From Salinibacterium sp. SWN167 (GTDB lineage Bacteria; Actinomycetota; Actinomycetes; Actinomycetales; Microbacteriaceae): a stretch of DNA of 64,000 bases. The stretch lies in NCBI RefSeq assembly GCF_015864665.1, contig NZ_JADYWU010000001.1:1736001-1800000 (forward strand), given 5' to 3'. The translations under genes were made by a program, and so were the position numbers. Shown in pieces: positions 1-9,415 of the stretch; positions within the stretch are counted from its first letter, which is position 1; each line of letters starts with the position of its first letter. The notes under the pieces were generated by a model. It was not told the origin of the DNA. It did no database searches and saw only the letters and a list, made by a program, of their open reading frames with translations.

Positions 1-2
1 AG

Positions 3-2009
3 CAGGCGATGCGCGCGGGCGCCACGACCGAAGAGGTCTTCGAAGCCACCAAGATTGACCCGTGGTTTGTTGATCAGATCGCTCTTATCAACGAGGTTGC
101 GGTCGACATTGCGGATGCCGCGGAGCTGTCAGCCGCATTGCTCACGCACGCCAAGAACCATGGTTTCAGCGACGTGCAAATCGCGGAGCTTCGGGGGACC
201 ACTGAGGCTGAGGTTCGCGACCTGCGTTGGGGACTCGATGTGCGCCCCGTCTTCAAGACGGTTGACACCTGTGCTGGGGAATTCCCGGCTCTCACCCCGT
301 ACCACTACTCAAGCTACGACTCCGAGACTGAAGTTGCCCCGAGCGAGAAGACGAAGGTCATCATTCTTGGGTCTGGTCCGAACCGTATCGGTCAGGGCAT
401 TGAGTTTGACTACTCGTGTGTTCATGCCTCGTTTGCTCTCTCTGATGCGGGCTACGAGACCATCATGATCAACTGCAACCCCGAGACGGTTTCGACCGAC
501 TATGACACGAGTGACCGGCTCTACTTCGAGCCCCTCACGCTCGAAGATGTGCTCGAGATCATCCATGCCGAGAGCCAGAGCGGTGAACTCCTCGGGGTGA
601 TCGTGCAGCTTGGTGGACAGACAGCACTTGGTCTTGCTCAAGGGCTCAAGGATGCCGGCATCCCGATTCTGGGAACGACGCCGGAGGCAATCGACCTTGC
701 CGAGGAACGTGGTTTGTTCTCCAAGATTCTCGACAACGCCGGGCTTCTCGCACCCAAGAACGGCACCGCCACTAACCAGTCCGAAGCGATCGAGATTGCC
801 GAACACATCGGGTTCCCGGTTCTCGTTCGCCCCTCGCACGTGCTTGGCGGGCGTGGCATGGAGATCATCTATGACTCCGAAGCCCTCGCCGATTACTTCG
901 AGCGGGTTCGCGATGTCGTGATCATTTCGCCGAGCTCACCGTTGCTCGTCGATCGGTTCCTCGATGACGCGATCGAGATCGATATCGACGCCATTTATGA
1001 CGGGACCGAACTCTATGTCGGCGGCATCATGGAACACATCGAAGAAGCCGGCATCCACTCCGGCGACTCTGCCTGTACCCTGCCCTCGGTGACGCTCGGG
1101 CGTGACGTGCTTAATCGAGTACGCGAGGCTACCCTCGCCATCGCTGAAGGCGTCGGCGTGCGCGGGCTCCTGAACGTGCAGTTCGCAATCGGCCAGGGCA
1201 TCCTCTACGTGCTCGAAGCTAATCCTCGTGCGAGCCGCACCGTTCCGTTCGTATCGAAGGCACTCGGGATTCCGCTGGCGAAGGCTGCTGCTCTCGTCAT
1301 GGCTGGTTCAAGCATCCGTCAACTCGTCGACAGCGGTCTGCTGCCGATTCTTGATGGTTCGCAAGTGCCATCGACGTCGCCGGTCTCGGTGAAAGAAGCG
1401 GTTCTGCCGTTCCGACGCTTCCGCACGGTTGAGGGCCAAGTCGTTGACTCGGTTCTCGGCCCGGAGATGCGCTCCACCGGCGAAGTGATGGGAATCGACT
1501 CGAACTTCCCGAAGGCGTTCGCTAAGAGTCAGGAAGCGGCTTACGGCGGACTGCCTGACAGCGGCTCAGTCTTCGTCTCGGTCGCTGACCGCGACAAGCG
1601 TGCCGTCATCCTGCCGGTTCTGCGTCTCAGCCAACTGGGCTTCACGATTCTCGCCACCGAAGGAACTGCCGAGATCCTCGCGCGCAACGGCATCGAAGCT
1701 CAGGTGGTGCGCAAGTACTTCATGGGCCAGGAAGCAAATGCTGCTGAACCGTCGATCGTTGAAATGATCAACGACGGCAAGGTGGATGTCGTGATCAACA
1801 CGCCGAGCGGCCGCAGTGCGCGTGCCGATGGCTACGAAATCCGCACCGCGACGGTCGCGGCCGACAAGCCGATTTTCACGACTATGGCCCAGCTTGCGGC
1901 CGCTGTCGCGTCATTTGAGGCCATCCGTGATGGCTTTGATGTGCGATCGCTTCAGGATTACGCTCTGGATCGTGCCGCCGAGCTCGAGAAGGTAGCCAAC
2001 AATGCCTAG
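3..2009 (+). CDS. carB: Carbamoyl-phosphate synthase large subunit, 3' part (5' end outside window)
   Basis: The large subunit makes carbamoyl phosphate from bicarbonate, ammonia and 2 ATP for pyrimidine and arginine synthesis. The reading frame is open from the first bases, so the gene starts upstream; about 668 of roughly 1,100 residues are visible. The visible part begins in the oligomerization region. The second ATP-grasp half follows, starting at the [20 protein letters not shown] block (about 115 residues in), with [15 protein letters not shown] near residue 408. The C-terminal allosteric MGS-like domain covers roughly the last 130 residues ([15 protein letters not shown]). The stop overlaps the pyrF start by 8 nt, so the two are translationally linked. 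Confidence 0.97.
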   Translation, partial: QAMRAGATTEEVFEATKIDPWFVDQIALINEVAVDIADAAELSAALLTHAKNHGFSDVQIAELRGTTEAEVRDLRWGLDVRPVFKTVDTCAGEFPALTPYHYSSYDSETEVAPSEKTKVIILGSGPNRIGQGIEFDYSCVHASFALSDAGYETIMINCNPETVSTDYDTSDRLYFEPLTLEDVLEIIHAESQSGELLGVIVQLGGQTALGLAQGLKDAGIPILGTTPEAIDLAEERGLFSKILDNAGLLAPKNGTATNQSEAIEIAEHIGFPVLVRPSHVLGGRGMEIIYDSEALADYFERVRDVVIISPSSPLLVDRFLDDAIEIDIDAIYDGTELYVGGIMEHIEEAGIHSGDSACTLPSVTLGRDVLNRVREATLAIAEGVGVRGLLNVQFAIGQGILYVLEANPRASRTVPFVSKALGIPLAKAAALVMAGSSIRQLVDSGLLPILDGSQVPSTSPVSVKEAVLPFRRFRTVEGQVVDSVLGPEMRSTGEVMGIDSNFPKAFAKSQEAAYGGLPDSGSVFVSVADRDKRAVILPVLRLSQLGFTILATEGTAEILARNGIEAQVVRKYFMGQEANAAEPSIVEMINDGKVDVVINTPSGRSARADGYEIRTATVAADKPIFTTMAQLAAAVASFEAIRDGFDVRSLQDYALDRAAELEKVANNA

Positions 2010-2844
2010 TTTCTCCTCACGGCTTGCGCAGACCTTCGAAGAGTTTGGGGGAGTGTGCATGGGAGTTGACCCTCATCCGTTCCTCCTCGAAAGCTGGGGG
2101 CTTTCCAACGACGCCCACGGCGTGCGCGAATTCGCTCTCCGCGCAGTGGACGCTGCAGCAGGCAACGTGGGAATGATCAAGCCGCAGGTTGCCTTCTTCG
2201 AACGCTTCGGATCCGCGGGCTACGCGATTCTCGAGGAGTCGTTCGCCTTGGCGCGCTCCGCTGGGCTGCTCGTGATTGCCGATGTGAAGCGCGGTGACCT
2301 GTCGTCGTCTGTCGATGCCTATGGACAAGCGTGGCTGACGCCCGGCTCACCCCTCGAGGCTGACGCAATGACTGCTGTGGCCTATCAGGGAGTGTCGGAG
2401 CTGTCTGGCCCATTTGAACTTGCTCGCTCAGCGGGCAAAGGCATTTTCGTTTTGGCAGCAACCTCTAATGCTTCGGCCCACTCCATCCAGTCGGCTCGCA
2501 TCACCGAAGGTGAACACGAAGGGGCGACTGTCGCCGCTAGCGTTGTGCGCGATGTGGCGGCCCTCAACACCGAAAGCGGGCTTGGGTCATTTGGCGTCGT
2601 GATCGGTGCCACCGTCGAAGTTGCCGACTACGGCATTCGCAATGGCGAACTGGTTGATCTGCCGATTCTTGCCCCGGGTTTCGGAGCCCAAGGTGCTCAG
2701 GTTGAGCAGGCGCGCGAACTCTACGGTGATGCCGTGGCGAACACGATTGTGACCGTTTCCCGCAGCGTTCTGCAAGAGGGTGCAAGTCAGATCCCGGCAG
2801 AACTTCGATCGCTTCGGTCGCAACTTCGTGAGCAGGTTCGCTAA
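2002..2844 (+). CDS. pyrF: Orotidine 5'-phosphate decarboxylase (mycobacterial-type, class 2)
   Basis: This enzyme decarboxylates OMP to UMP, the last step of de novo UMP synthesis. The protein has 280 residues, long like the mycobacterial subfamily and unlike the ~230-residue enterobacterial form. The catalytic Lys/Asp signature ADVKRGD lies at residues 93-99, and a GVDPHP motif follows the N-terminus. ATG at 2002 lies inside the end of carB and is preceded by a GAAGG-like ribosome binding site. The stop codon shares one base with the gmk start (TAATG), so carB-pyrF-gmk form an overlapping transcription unit. Confidence 0.97.
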   Translation: MPSFSSRLAQTFEEFGGVCMGVDPHPFLLESWGLSNDAHGVREFALRAVDAAAGNVGMIKPQVAFFERFGSAGYAILEESFALARSAGLLVIADVKRGDLSSSVDAYGQAWLTPGSPLEADAMTAVAYQGVSELSGPFELARSAGKGIFVLAATSNASAHSIQSARITEGEHEGATVAASVVRDVAALNTESGLGSFGVVIGATVEVADYGIRNGELVDLPILAPGFGAQGAQVEQARELYGDAVANTIVTVSRSVLQEGASQIPAELRSLRSQLREQVR

Positions 2845-3773
2845 TGGGACCTCGCCCGGAGCCACCCGCCGTTGACCGTGCAGCGGCCTCCCGCGCGGCT
2901 ATTGCGGCGCGACGCGCCCGGGCGTCAGTCAAACGTGAAGTTGCTGAGCGTGCTCGAACCGCTCTCAGCGTGGCGCGCACAGCGTGGGATCAGCCCGACA
3001 GTGCAGAAGCTCGATTGCTCGTGCGCGAGCTGCTGATGAGTGTCCCCTCTCTCGGACCAACCCGGGTTGAATCGATCATGGCCGATCTGGCGATCGCCGA
3101 TCGCAAACGGGTCGGCGGCCTCGGGCCGAAGCAGCGCGAACGCCTTGCGGCCTACCTTTCGCAGCGCCAAGGGCCAGAGCCAACGCGGCTCGTGGTCTTG
3201 GCCGGCCCGACTGCTGTGGGCAAGGGAACCGTCTCGAGCTTCATCCGTGACAACCACCCCGATGTGCTGCTGAGTGTGTCTGCGACTACGCGCAAGCCCC
3301 GTCCGGGCGAGATCGACGGCGTTCACTATTACTTCGTGAGCGATGACGAGTTCGACGCGATGATCTCCAAGAATGAGTTATTGGAGTGGGCAGTGGTGCA
3401 TAACTCGTACCGCTACGGCACGCCACGCCCGCCAATCGATGTTGCCCTTTCTGAGGGAAGGCGCGTGATGCTCGAGATCGATCTGCAGGGCGCACGTTCC
3501 GTTCGCAACGTCATGCCCGAGGCTCTCTTGATTTTTCTTCTCCCGCCAACGTGGGAAGAATTGGTGCGCCGGCTGATCGGTCGCGGCACCGAAGATTCTG
3601 CCGAACAGGCCCGCCGTTTGGAGACCGCAAAGGTCGAATTGGCGGCTCAAGAAGAGTTCGATGTGAAGGTTGTGAACACAGAAGTAAGCCAAGCGGCTCA
3701 AGAAGTCGTAGAATTGATGGATGCGCCCGCTGGCGCGACCACTTCCGACTCCAAGGAGCACCCTCATGGCTGA
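2844..3773 (+). CDS. gmk: Guanylate kinase with N-terminal mIHF-like DNA-binding domain (fusion)
   Basis: The C-terminal part (about residues 115-300) is a guanylate kinase, which phosphorylates GMP to GDP. It has the P-loop GPTAVGKG at 121-128, [11 protein letters not shown], then the GVHYYFV and [18 protein letters not shown]-binding segments. The family is usually ~200 residues; this protein has 309. The extra ~105 residues match actinobacterial integration host factor (mIHF/sIHF): an Ala/Arg-rich helix ([14 protein letters not shown], 17-30), then a helix-two-turn-helix-like block ([20 protein letters not shown], 63-82) and [14 protein letters not shown] (88-101). In mycobacteria the mIHF gene lies directly upstream of gmk, so this looks like a fusion of neighbours. 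No stop interrupts the frame. The last 8 nt overlap rpoZ. Confidence 0.93.
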   Translation: MGPRPEPPAVDRAAASRAAIAARRARASVKREVAERARTALSVARTAWDQPDSAEARLLVRELLMSVPSLGPTRVESIMADLAIADRKRVGGLGPKQRERLAAYLSQRQGPEPTRLVVLAGPTAVGKGTVSSFIRDNHPDVLLSVSATTRKPRPGEIDGVHYYFVSDDEFDAMISKNELLEWAVVHNSYRYGTPRPPIDVALSEGRRVMLEIDLQGARSVRNVMPEALLIFLLPPTWEELVRRLIGRGTEDSAEQARRLETAKVELAAQEEFDVKVVNTEVSQAAQEVVELMDAPAGATTSDSKEHPHG

Positions 3774-4026
3774 CAAGAACTCGGGCATCATTGATCCCCC
3801 CATCGACGAACTGCTGTCGAAGGTTGACTCCAAGTACCAGCTCGTTATCTTCGCTTCGAAGCGCGCTCGCCAGATCAACGACTACTACGCTGACCTCCAC
3901 GAGGGCAGCCTGTTCGACAACGTCGGGCCGCTCGTAGATTCCACGATCGACGACAAGCCGCTCTCCGTTGCTCTCCACGAGATCAACGAGAACAAGCTCG
4001 AACTCAAGCGTCTCAGCAACGAATAG
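3766..4026 (+). CDS. rpoZ: DNA-directed RNA polymerase omega subunit
   Basis: The 86-residue omega subunit supports assembly and stability of RNA polymerase by binding the beta' subunit. It starts [17 protein letters not shown] and carries the conserved [20 protein letters not shown] segment (near residues 22-41), followed by the actinobacterial [10 protein letters not shown] stretch. I chose ATG 3766 over the in-frame ATG at 3721 because an AAGGAG ribosome binding site lies at 3753-3758 and the earlier start would add a non-conserved tail inside gmk. It overlaps the gmk stop by 8 nt. The gmk-rpoZ-coaBC order is widespread in bacteria. Confidence 0.96.
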   Translation: MADKNSGIIDPPIDELLSKVDSKYQLVIFASKRARQINDYYADLHEGSLFDNVGPLVDSTIDDKPLSVALHEINENKLELKRLSNE

Positions 4027-4035
4027 AACCTTTCG

Positions 4036-5235
4036 GTGGCCGCGCTCAACATTGTCGTCGGGATCTCCGGCGGAATAGCTGCCTATAAGGCGGTTTCCGT
4101 TGTGCGTGAGCTGGTGCTCGCGGGCCACGACGTCCATGTCGTGGCCACGAGCAACGCCCTCAAGTTCGTAGGGCTGCCTACTCTTGAAGCAATCAGCCGC
4201 AATCCCGTCCACACTGACCTCTACGAGGGCGTGGATGAGGTGCGGCACGTCTCTGTCGGCCAAGCCGCAGACGTCATCATCGTCGCTCCCGCTACTGCGA
4301 ACACGATCGCTAAGATCGCTACCGGTGACGCGAGTGACTTCCTCGGCAACACCATCCTTGCCACTCGAGCGCCCGTGATTGTGGCGCCCGCGATGCACAC
4401 CGAGATGTGGCAGAACCCGGCGACGGTCGCCAACATCGAGACGCTGCGTTCGCGTGGCATCCGCATCGTTGGGCCAGAATCCGGTCAGCTGACTGGTTCC
4501 GATAGTGGGCCCGGTCGGATGTCTGAGCCAAGCGACATCGTCGCCGCGGTTCTTGAGACGGTGGTCTCGTCGCGCGACCTCGTCGGTCGTTCGGTGCTGG
4601 TTACGGCTGGCGGCACTCGGGAACCCCTCGATCCGGTGCGCTTCATTGGCAATCGTTCAAGCGGCAAACAGGGCGTTGCTCTGGCTATGGCCGCAGCGGC
4701 GCGCGGCGCTGATGTCACCCTCATCGCCGCGAATCTTGAGGTTCCGCTTCCTGGCGGGGTTCGCTGCGTTCAGGTGTCTACGACTCTGGAATTGCAGTCA
4801 GCGGTGCAGGCTGAAGCGAAGTCGGCCGACGCCATCATTATGGCCGCGGCGGTTGCCGACTACCGTCCAGCGGAGACTGCGCAATCCAAAATTAAGAAGC
4901 GCAGCGATTCGAGCACCCTCGAGTTGCGTCTTGAAGAAAACCCCGACATTTTGCGTGGTCTGGCGGCAGAGAGCCCAGAGAACCAAATCGTCGTTGGCTT
5001 CGCTGCCGAGACCGAGCCGCACGACGCTGCGCTACTTGAGCTGGGCCGCGCAAAGATCGCGCGTAAGGGCTGTGATTTCTTGGTCATCAACCGCGTCGGG
5101 TGGACTGAAGGTTTCGCCTCAGACCGTAACACCGTGATCGTCATCGATAAGGTCGGCGATAGAGTGGGTGAGGCAAGCGGAAGCAAGTTGTCGGTGGCTC
5201 ACCGCATTCTGGATCTTGTGTTCGCAGCCCGCTGA
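4036..5235 (+). CDS. coaBC: Bifunctional phosphopantothenoylcysteine decarboxylase / phosphopantothenate-cysteine ligase
   Basis: This bifunctional CoA-pathway protein joins cysteine to 4'-phosphopantothenate (CoaB) and then decarboxylates the product (CoaC). The N-terminal flavoprotein domain has [11 protein letters not shown] at the start, HVSVG near residue 70, and [10 protein letters not shown] near 115. The C-terminal ligase domain begins around residue 190 with [20 protein letters not shown]. The 399-residue length is normal. The start is GTG at 4036, 9 nt after rpoZ; no good Shine-Dalgarno is visible, but TAGAAC lies six bases before the start, so a leaderless transcript in addition to read-through is possible. 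Confidence 0.96.
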   Translation: MAALNIVVGISGGIAAYKAVSVVRELVLAGHDVHVVATSNALKFVGLPTLEAISRNPVHTDLYEGVDEVRHVSVGQAADVIIVAPATANTIAKIATGDASDFLGNTILATRAPVIVAPAMHTEMWQNPATVANIETLRSRGIRIVGPESGQLTGSDSGPGRMSEPSDIVAAVLETVVSSRDLVGRSVLVTAGGTREPLDPVRFIGNRSSGKQGVALAMAAAARGADVTLIAANLEVPLPGGVRCVQVSTTLELQSAVQAEAKSADAIIMAAAVADYRPAETAQSKIKKRSDSSTLELRLEENPDILRGLAAESPENQIVVGFAAETEPHDAALLELGRAKIARKGCDFLVINRVGWTEGFASDRNTVIVIDKVGDRVGEASGSKLSVAHRILDLVFAAR

Positions 5236-5264
5236 CATCCATTCATCACTACCGGAGACGGCTT

Positions 5265-6461
5265 ATGACTTCGCCCCTGCGCACCTTCACCTCGGAGTCT
5301 GTTACCGAGGGACACCCCGACAAGATCTGTGATCAGATCAGTGACAGCATTCTTGACGCTTTGCTCGAAGAAGACCCGAGTGCTCGGGTCGCTGTTGAGA
5401 CTCTCGTGACAACGGGGCTCGTGCATGTCGCTGGTGAAGTGACGACAACCGGCTATGCCGACATCCCCGCCATCGTGCGCGATCGCATTTCTTCCATCGG
5501 TTACAACTCGTCTGATGTTGGCTTTGATGGTCGTTCGTGCGGCGTATCCGTCTCAATCGGCGCCCAGTCTCCCGACATCGCGCAGGGTGTTGATCGTGCG
5601 CTCGAAGCGCGTGAAGGCAATTCAACAGACTCGCTGGATGTCTTGGGTGCCGGCGACCAGGGTGTCATGTTCGGATACGCCACTAACGAGACTCCGCAGC
5701 TCATGCCTGCCCCTGTGTGGTTTGCTCACCGCATGGCCGAGCGTCTCGCGGCTGTGCGCAAGGAGGGCTTGGTCGACTATTTGCGTCCGGACGGCAAGAC
5801 TCAGGTCACCGTCGGCTACGAGGGATCGGTGCCGCGCAGCATTGAGACCGTCGTGTTGTCGACGCAGCATTCGCCGTCTGTTTCAACCGCCCAGTTGCGT
5901 CGTGAGATCGAAGAACTCGTCGTGCGACCGATTGCAGAAAGCGCCGGCCTCGATCTGTCGAACCTGCAATCCATTGTGAACCCAAGCGGCCGTTTCGAAA
6001 TTGGTGGCCCTCAGGGTGATGCCGGGGTTACCGGTCGCAAGGTCATTGTTGATACTTACGGTGGGGCATCCCGTCACGGTGGGGGAGCATTCAGCGGCAA
6101 AGACCCCTCGAAGGTTGACCGTTCAGCGACCTATGCCATGCGCTGGGTCGCGAAGAATGCGGTTGCCGCAGGTCTTGCTGATCGTCTCGAAGTGCAAATC
6201 GCCTACGCGATTGGCCGGGCAGCACCGGTCAGCCTGTACGTCGAAACCTTTGGTACCGGTCATGTTTCTGACGAGGCCATTCTGGGCGCGATCCATGAGG
6301 TATTCGATCTGCGCCCCGGCGCGATCATCCGCGATCTCGATCTCTTGCGCCCCATTTACGCGAAGACTGCAACCTACGGTCACTTCGGTCGTGAGCTTCC
6401 TGAGTTCACGTGGGAGCGTCTTGACCGCGTTGAGGCTCTTCGCGGGGCCGCCGGGCTGTAG
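5265..6461 (+). CDS. metK: S-adenosylmethionine synthetase
   Basis: Methionine adenosyltransferase makes SAM from ATP and methionine. The 398-residue protein has GHPDK at 16-20 (ATP-binding His and Asp), the [12 protein letters not shown] signature in the first third, and the glycine-rich phosphate loop [17 protein letters not shown] near residues 268-284. ATG 5265 follows a GGAGA ribosome binding site. It sits 29 nt after coaBC and only 2 nt before priA, so it is probably co-transcribed with both. Confidence 0.97.
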   Translation: MTSPLRTFTSESVTEGHPDKICDQISDSILDALLEEDPSARVAVETLVTTGLVHVAGEVTTTGYADIPAIVRDRISSIGYNSSDVGFDGRSCGVSVSIGAQSPDIAQGVDRALEAREGNSTDSLDVLGAGDQGVMFGYATNETPQLMPAPVWFAHRMAERLAAVRKEGLVDYLRPDGKTQVTVGYEGSVPRSIETVVLSTQHSPSVSTAQLRREIEELVVRPIAESAGLDLSNLQSIVNPSGRFEIGGPQGDAGVTGRKVIVDTYGGASRHGGGAFSGKDPSKVDRSATYAMRWVAKNAVAAGLADRLEVQIAYAIGRAAPVSLYVETFGTGHVSDEAILGAIHEVFDLRPGAIIRDLDLLRPIYAKTATYGHFGRELPEFTWERLDRVEALRGAAGL

Positions 6462-6463
6462 AG

Positions 6464-8440
6464 ATGAGTGAAGCATCCATCGCTCGGGTGCTCATTGATT
6501 CGCCGCTGCCTCAACTCGACAGACTCTTTGACTACGCGGTTCCCGAGAAGTTTCGTGCCGAGGCGCGCGCTGGCGTTCGCGTCAAGGTTCCGCTGCGCAC
6601 GCTCGGCCGGCTCGTGGAGGGCTGGATTGTTGAACTCACCGATACTGTGGCCTACGCAGGCAAGCTCAGCGAGCTCGAAGCGGTAATCTCTCCGTTCCCC
6701 GTATTGTCTCCAGAGGTGTGGACTCTGGCGCGCACGGCGGCGGATCGAGCGGCCGGCAACGCAGCCGATGTGCTGCGGTTGGGCATCCCGAAACGTCACG
6801 CTCGGGCGGAGAAGTCACTTCCCGACCCCGCGACGGTCACCTACGACCCGCCCCCTGAAGGGCATGCATTGTCGTACTTCGATGCGGGTGCCATCGGCAC
6901 TCTTATCGCCGAGCACAAGCGGGCCGCGCTGGCCGCGCCGACCGGCGTAGCGGAGGTCGCTCCTGGCGTGTGGGTTGGCCGTTGGGCTGTCACGATGGCC
7001 GAACTCGCCTCGCAGGCTCTTGCTCGCGGCACGACCGCGATTCTGGCGACCCCCGACTTTCGTGATCAGGAACAACTTGAGGCAGCCGTCGGTGCTCTGC
7101 TGCCCGCTGAACGCGTGTTGAGATTGGATGCTCGCCAGAGCGTTCAGAAACGCTACGGCAACTTTTTGCGCACCCACGAAGACACCCCGTTCGTCATCAT
7201 CGGCAATCGCTCTGCAGTGTATGCGCCAGCGTCTAACCTCGGGTTGATCGTAGTGTGGGACGACGGCGACCCGCTCTACAGCGAAAATCTCACGCCGTAT
7301 ATCCACACTAGGGATGCCGCACTGCTCCGCCAAGAACAACAGCACTGTTCGCTGGTGTTCATGAGCCATTCGCGTAGCACTGAAGTGCAACGACTCGTTG
7401 AAGTGGGGTGGCTAGCGGCCATCAGCCCCGGCGGCATTCGACCGCCGAAGGTCATCCCCACTGCAAACCAGGAGAGCCAAGACCGCCTGGCGGCCCTTGC
7501 TCGTATTCCCTCATCAGCGTGGAAGGCGGCGCGCGCCGGGCTCGACGAAGGTCCCGTGCTCGTGCAGGTGGCGCGCCCCGGCTACGCGCCCCGCTTGGCG
7601 TGCGCCGAATGCTCGCAGACTGCCCGCTGCACCACGTGCGCCGGTCCGCTTGCGCAACGGTCGGCATCGGCGACTCCCAGCTGCGTCTGGTGTGGCGCCC
7701 TTGCCGTCAAGTGGCGCTGTCGTGAATGTGACGGCACCCGACTGCGCATGGTTGGATCGGGCACCGGCCGTACCGCTGACGAACTAGGACGCGCCTTCCC
7801 TGGCTATCGAGTGATCGTCGCCGATGGCGAGCATCAGATCCTCACGGTGGCCAACGAGCCATCGCTCATCATTGCGACTCGAGGTGCTGAGCCGATCGCA
7901 GAGGGCGGCTACCGCGCCGTCATCCTGCTTGACGGCGCCGGAATGTTGGCGCGAGAGAGTTTGCGTGTTGCCGAGGACTGTCTTCGAGCGTGGTCAAACG
8001 CGATTGCTCTCGGCGCGGACGGCGCCCCCTCGGTCGTTGTTGGGGTCGGCGGCTCACTCGCGACAGCACTTGTCACGTGGCGCCAAGAAGATTTCGCTCA
8101 AGCTGAACTCGCCGATCGCCGTGAGTTGCGGTTTCCGCCGGCAGTGCGAGTCGCAACTCTCACGGGAAAAATTCCGCTCGTTTCGGATGCGATTAGCCAG
8201 CTGCCGGTCGCTGCGCTCGATGTGCTCGGCCCCGTCGATCTGCCCGATGGGCTGGTTCGCACCATCATCCGTTTCGATTACAAAGACGGAGCAGCCGTCG
8301 CTGAGCAACTCAAAGCACTCGTGGTGGCGGCCACGACGGTCTCCCGCAGCAGCCGCAAACCGGGGGCTCCACGCTCCAGCCAGCCGGCGCCCGGGCTTCG
8401 CGTTCATCTCGACGATCTGGAACCGTTTGTCGACCTGTAG
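6464..8440 (+). CDS. priA: PriA-like primosomal protein N' (helicase motifs degenerate)
   Basis: PriA homologues rebuild replication forks away from the origin. The 658-residue protein has an N-terminal DNA-binding domain (LIDSPLPQLDRLFDYAVPE). An eight-cysteine zinc cluster follows (CAECSQTARCTTCAGPL, then CVWC and CREC, around residues 378-424). The helicase core is damaged: there is no GxGKT/S loop where Walker A belongs (LAAPTGVAEVAPGVWVG), and the Walker B-like segment reads VVWDDGD instead of DEEH. This is the known actinobacterial pattern, where PriA is thought to lack helicase activity. It follows metK by 2 nt. Confidence 0.9.
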   Translation: MSEASIARVLIDSPLPQLDRLFDYAVPEKFRAEARAGVRVKVPLRTLGRLVEGWIVELTDTVAYAGKLSELEAVISPFPVLSPEVWTLARTAADRAAGNAADVLRLGIPKRHARAEKSLPDPATVTYDPPPEGHALSYFDAGAIGTLIAEHKRAALAAPTGVAEVAPGVWVGRWAVTMAELASQALARGTTAILATPDFRDQEQLEAAVGALLPAERVLRLDARQSVQKRYGNFLRTHEDTPFVIIGNRSAVYAPASNLGLIVVWDDGDPLYSENLTPYIHTRDAALLRQEQQHCSLVFMSHSRSTEVQRLVEVGWLAAISPGGIRPPKVIPTANQESQDRLAALARIPSSAWKAARAGLDEGPVLVQVARPGYAPRLACAECSQTARCTTCAGPLAQRSASATPSCVWCGALAVKWRCRECDGTRLRMVGSGTGRTADELGRAFPGYRVIVADGEHQILTVANEPSLIIATRGAEPIAEGGYRAVILLDGAGMLARESLRVAEDCLRAWSNAIALGADGAPSVVVGVGGSLATALVTWRQEDFAQAELADRRELRFPPAVRVATLTGKIPLVSDAISQLPVAALDVLGPVDLPDGLVRTIIRFDYKDGAAVAEQLKALVVAATTVSRSSRKPGAPRSSQPAPGLRVHLDDLEPFVDL

Positions 8441-8473
8441 CCCCAGCGTGCACCCGTTCGCGCTATTTCACGA

Positions 8474-8479
8474 GACAAT
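8474..8479 (+). promoter_or_regulatory. Possible -10 element for leaderless fmt
   Basis: GACAAT lies exactly six bases before the fmt ATG at 8486. The spacing matches other genes of this window where TANNNT precedes the start codon by six or seven bases. The first base is not T, so the match is weak. The GGGGGA next to the ATG is too close to serve as a Shine-Dalgarno. Confidence 0.35.
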
Positions 8480-8485
8480 TGGGGG

Positions 8486-9415
8486 ATGACTTCGTTGCGA
8501 CTTCTTTTTGCCGGTAGCCCCGAGGTTGCTGTTCCCAGTCTCGACGCGCTTGTGAACTCCGAGCACGAGGTGGCTGGCGTCCTCACCCGCACCGACTCAC
8601 TGCAGGGTCGCCGACGCGTCATGACACCGACGCCAGTGGCCGCACGCGCTGAAGAAGCCGGAATCAGCGTGATTCGAGCCAATCGGCTCGACGCCGCTGC
8701 GGCATCCGCGATTACTGACCTCACTGTTGATCTGGGTGTGATCGTGGCCTACGGCGGGCTTGTTCCGGCTTCGGTTCTCACGATTCCGCGGCTCGGCTGG
8801 ATCAACCTGCATTTCTCCCTCTTGCCGCACTGGCGCGGGGCTGCACCGGTGCAGCGCGCGATCATGGCCGGCGATGCCGTTTCAGGCGCAGCCGTCTTTC
8901 AACTCGTCGAACAGCTCGATGCTGGCGATGTTTTCGCGACGATGACTGAACCGATTGGCGCCCAGCAAACAGCAGGTTCGCTCCTGCAGCAGCTGTCCTT
9001 CTCGGGCGCTGATTTGCTCAGGGGCGTGGTCGATTCCATTGGCGCAGGCACTGCCACCGCGGTTCCGCAGACCGGCGACGTGACTCTCGCGCCCAAGTTG
9101 TCGCTCGAAGATGGGCGCATCGACTGGACAGAGCCCGCTCAGACAGTGCACAACCGCATTCGTGGCGTGACTCCCGAACCCGGTGCCTCGACGACAATCG
9201 ACGGAGCACGGCTCAAGGTTCTTGAGGCCGCGATCGCTCGCGACGTCCCGACTCTCGCGCCGGGGCACTTCGATTTCGTCGGCAAGAAGGTTCTGGTCGG
9301 TACCGCAACCGAACCGCTCGAGCTTCTCCGGGTTCATCCCGAGGGACGTAAAGCAATGGATGCCGCAGCCTGGTGGCGCGGCCTTAACTCAGAATCAGAG
9401 GTGGTGGCTTCGTGA
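8486..9415 (+). CDS. fmt: Methionyl-tRNA formyltransferase
   Basis: This enzyme formylates Met-tRNA(fMet) with 10-formyl-tetrahydrofolate for translation initiation. The protein has 309 residues with FAGSPEVAVPSLDAL at the N-terminus. The catalytic region INLHFSLLPHWRGAAPVQRAI near residues 107-127 contains the Asn/His/Asp-type active-site framework. The C-terminal tRNA-binding OB-like domain follows from about residue 205 (LEDGRIDWTEPAQTVHNRIRG). Its GTGA end overlaps the rsmB start by 4 nt. Confidence 0.96.
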   Translation: MTSLRLLFAGSPEVAVPSLDALVNSEHEVAGVLTRTDSLQGRRRVMTPTPVAARAEEAGISVIRANRLDAAAASAITDLTVDLGVIVAYGGLVPASVLTIPRLGWINLHFSLLPHWRGAAPVQRAIMAGDAVSGAAVFQLVEQLDAGDVFATMTEPIGAQQTAGSLLQQLSFSGADLLRGVVDSIGAGTATAVPQTGDVTLAPKLSLEDGRIDWTEPAQTVHNRIRGVTPEPGASTTIDGARLKVLEAAIARDVPTLAPGHFDFVGKKVLVGTATEPLELLRVHPEGRKAMDAAAWWRGLNSESEVVAS

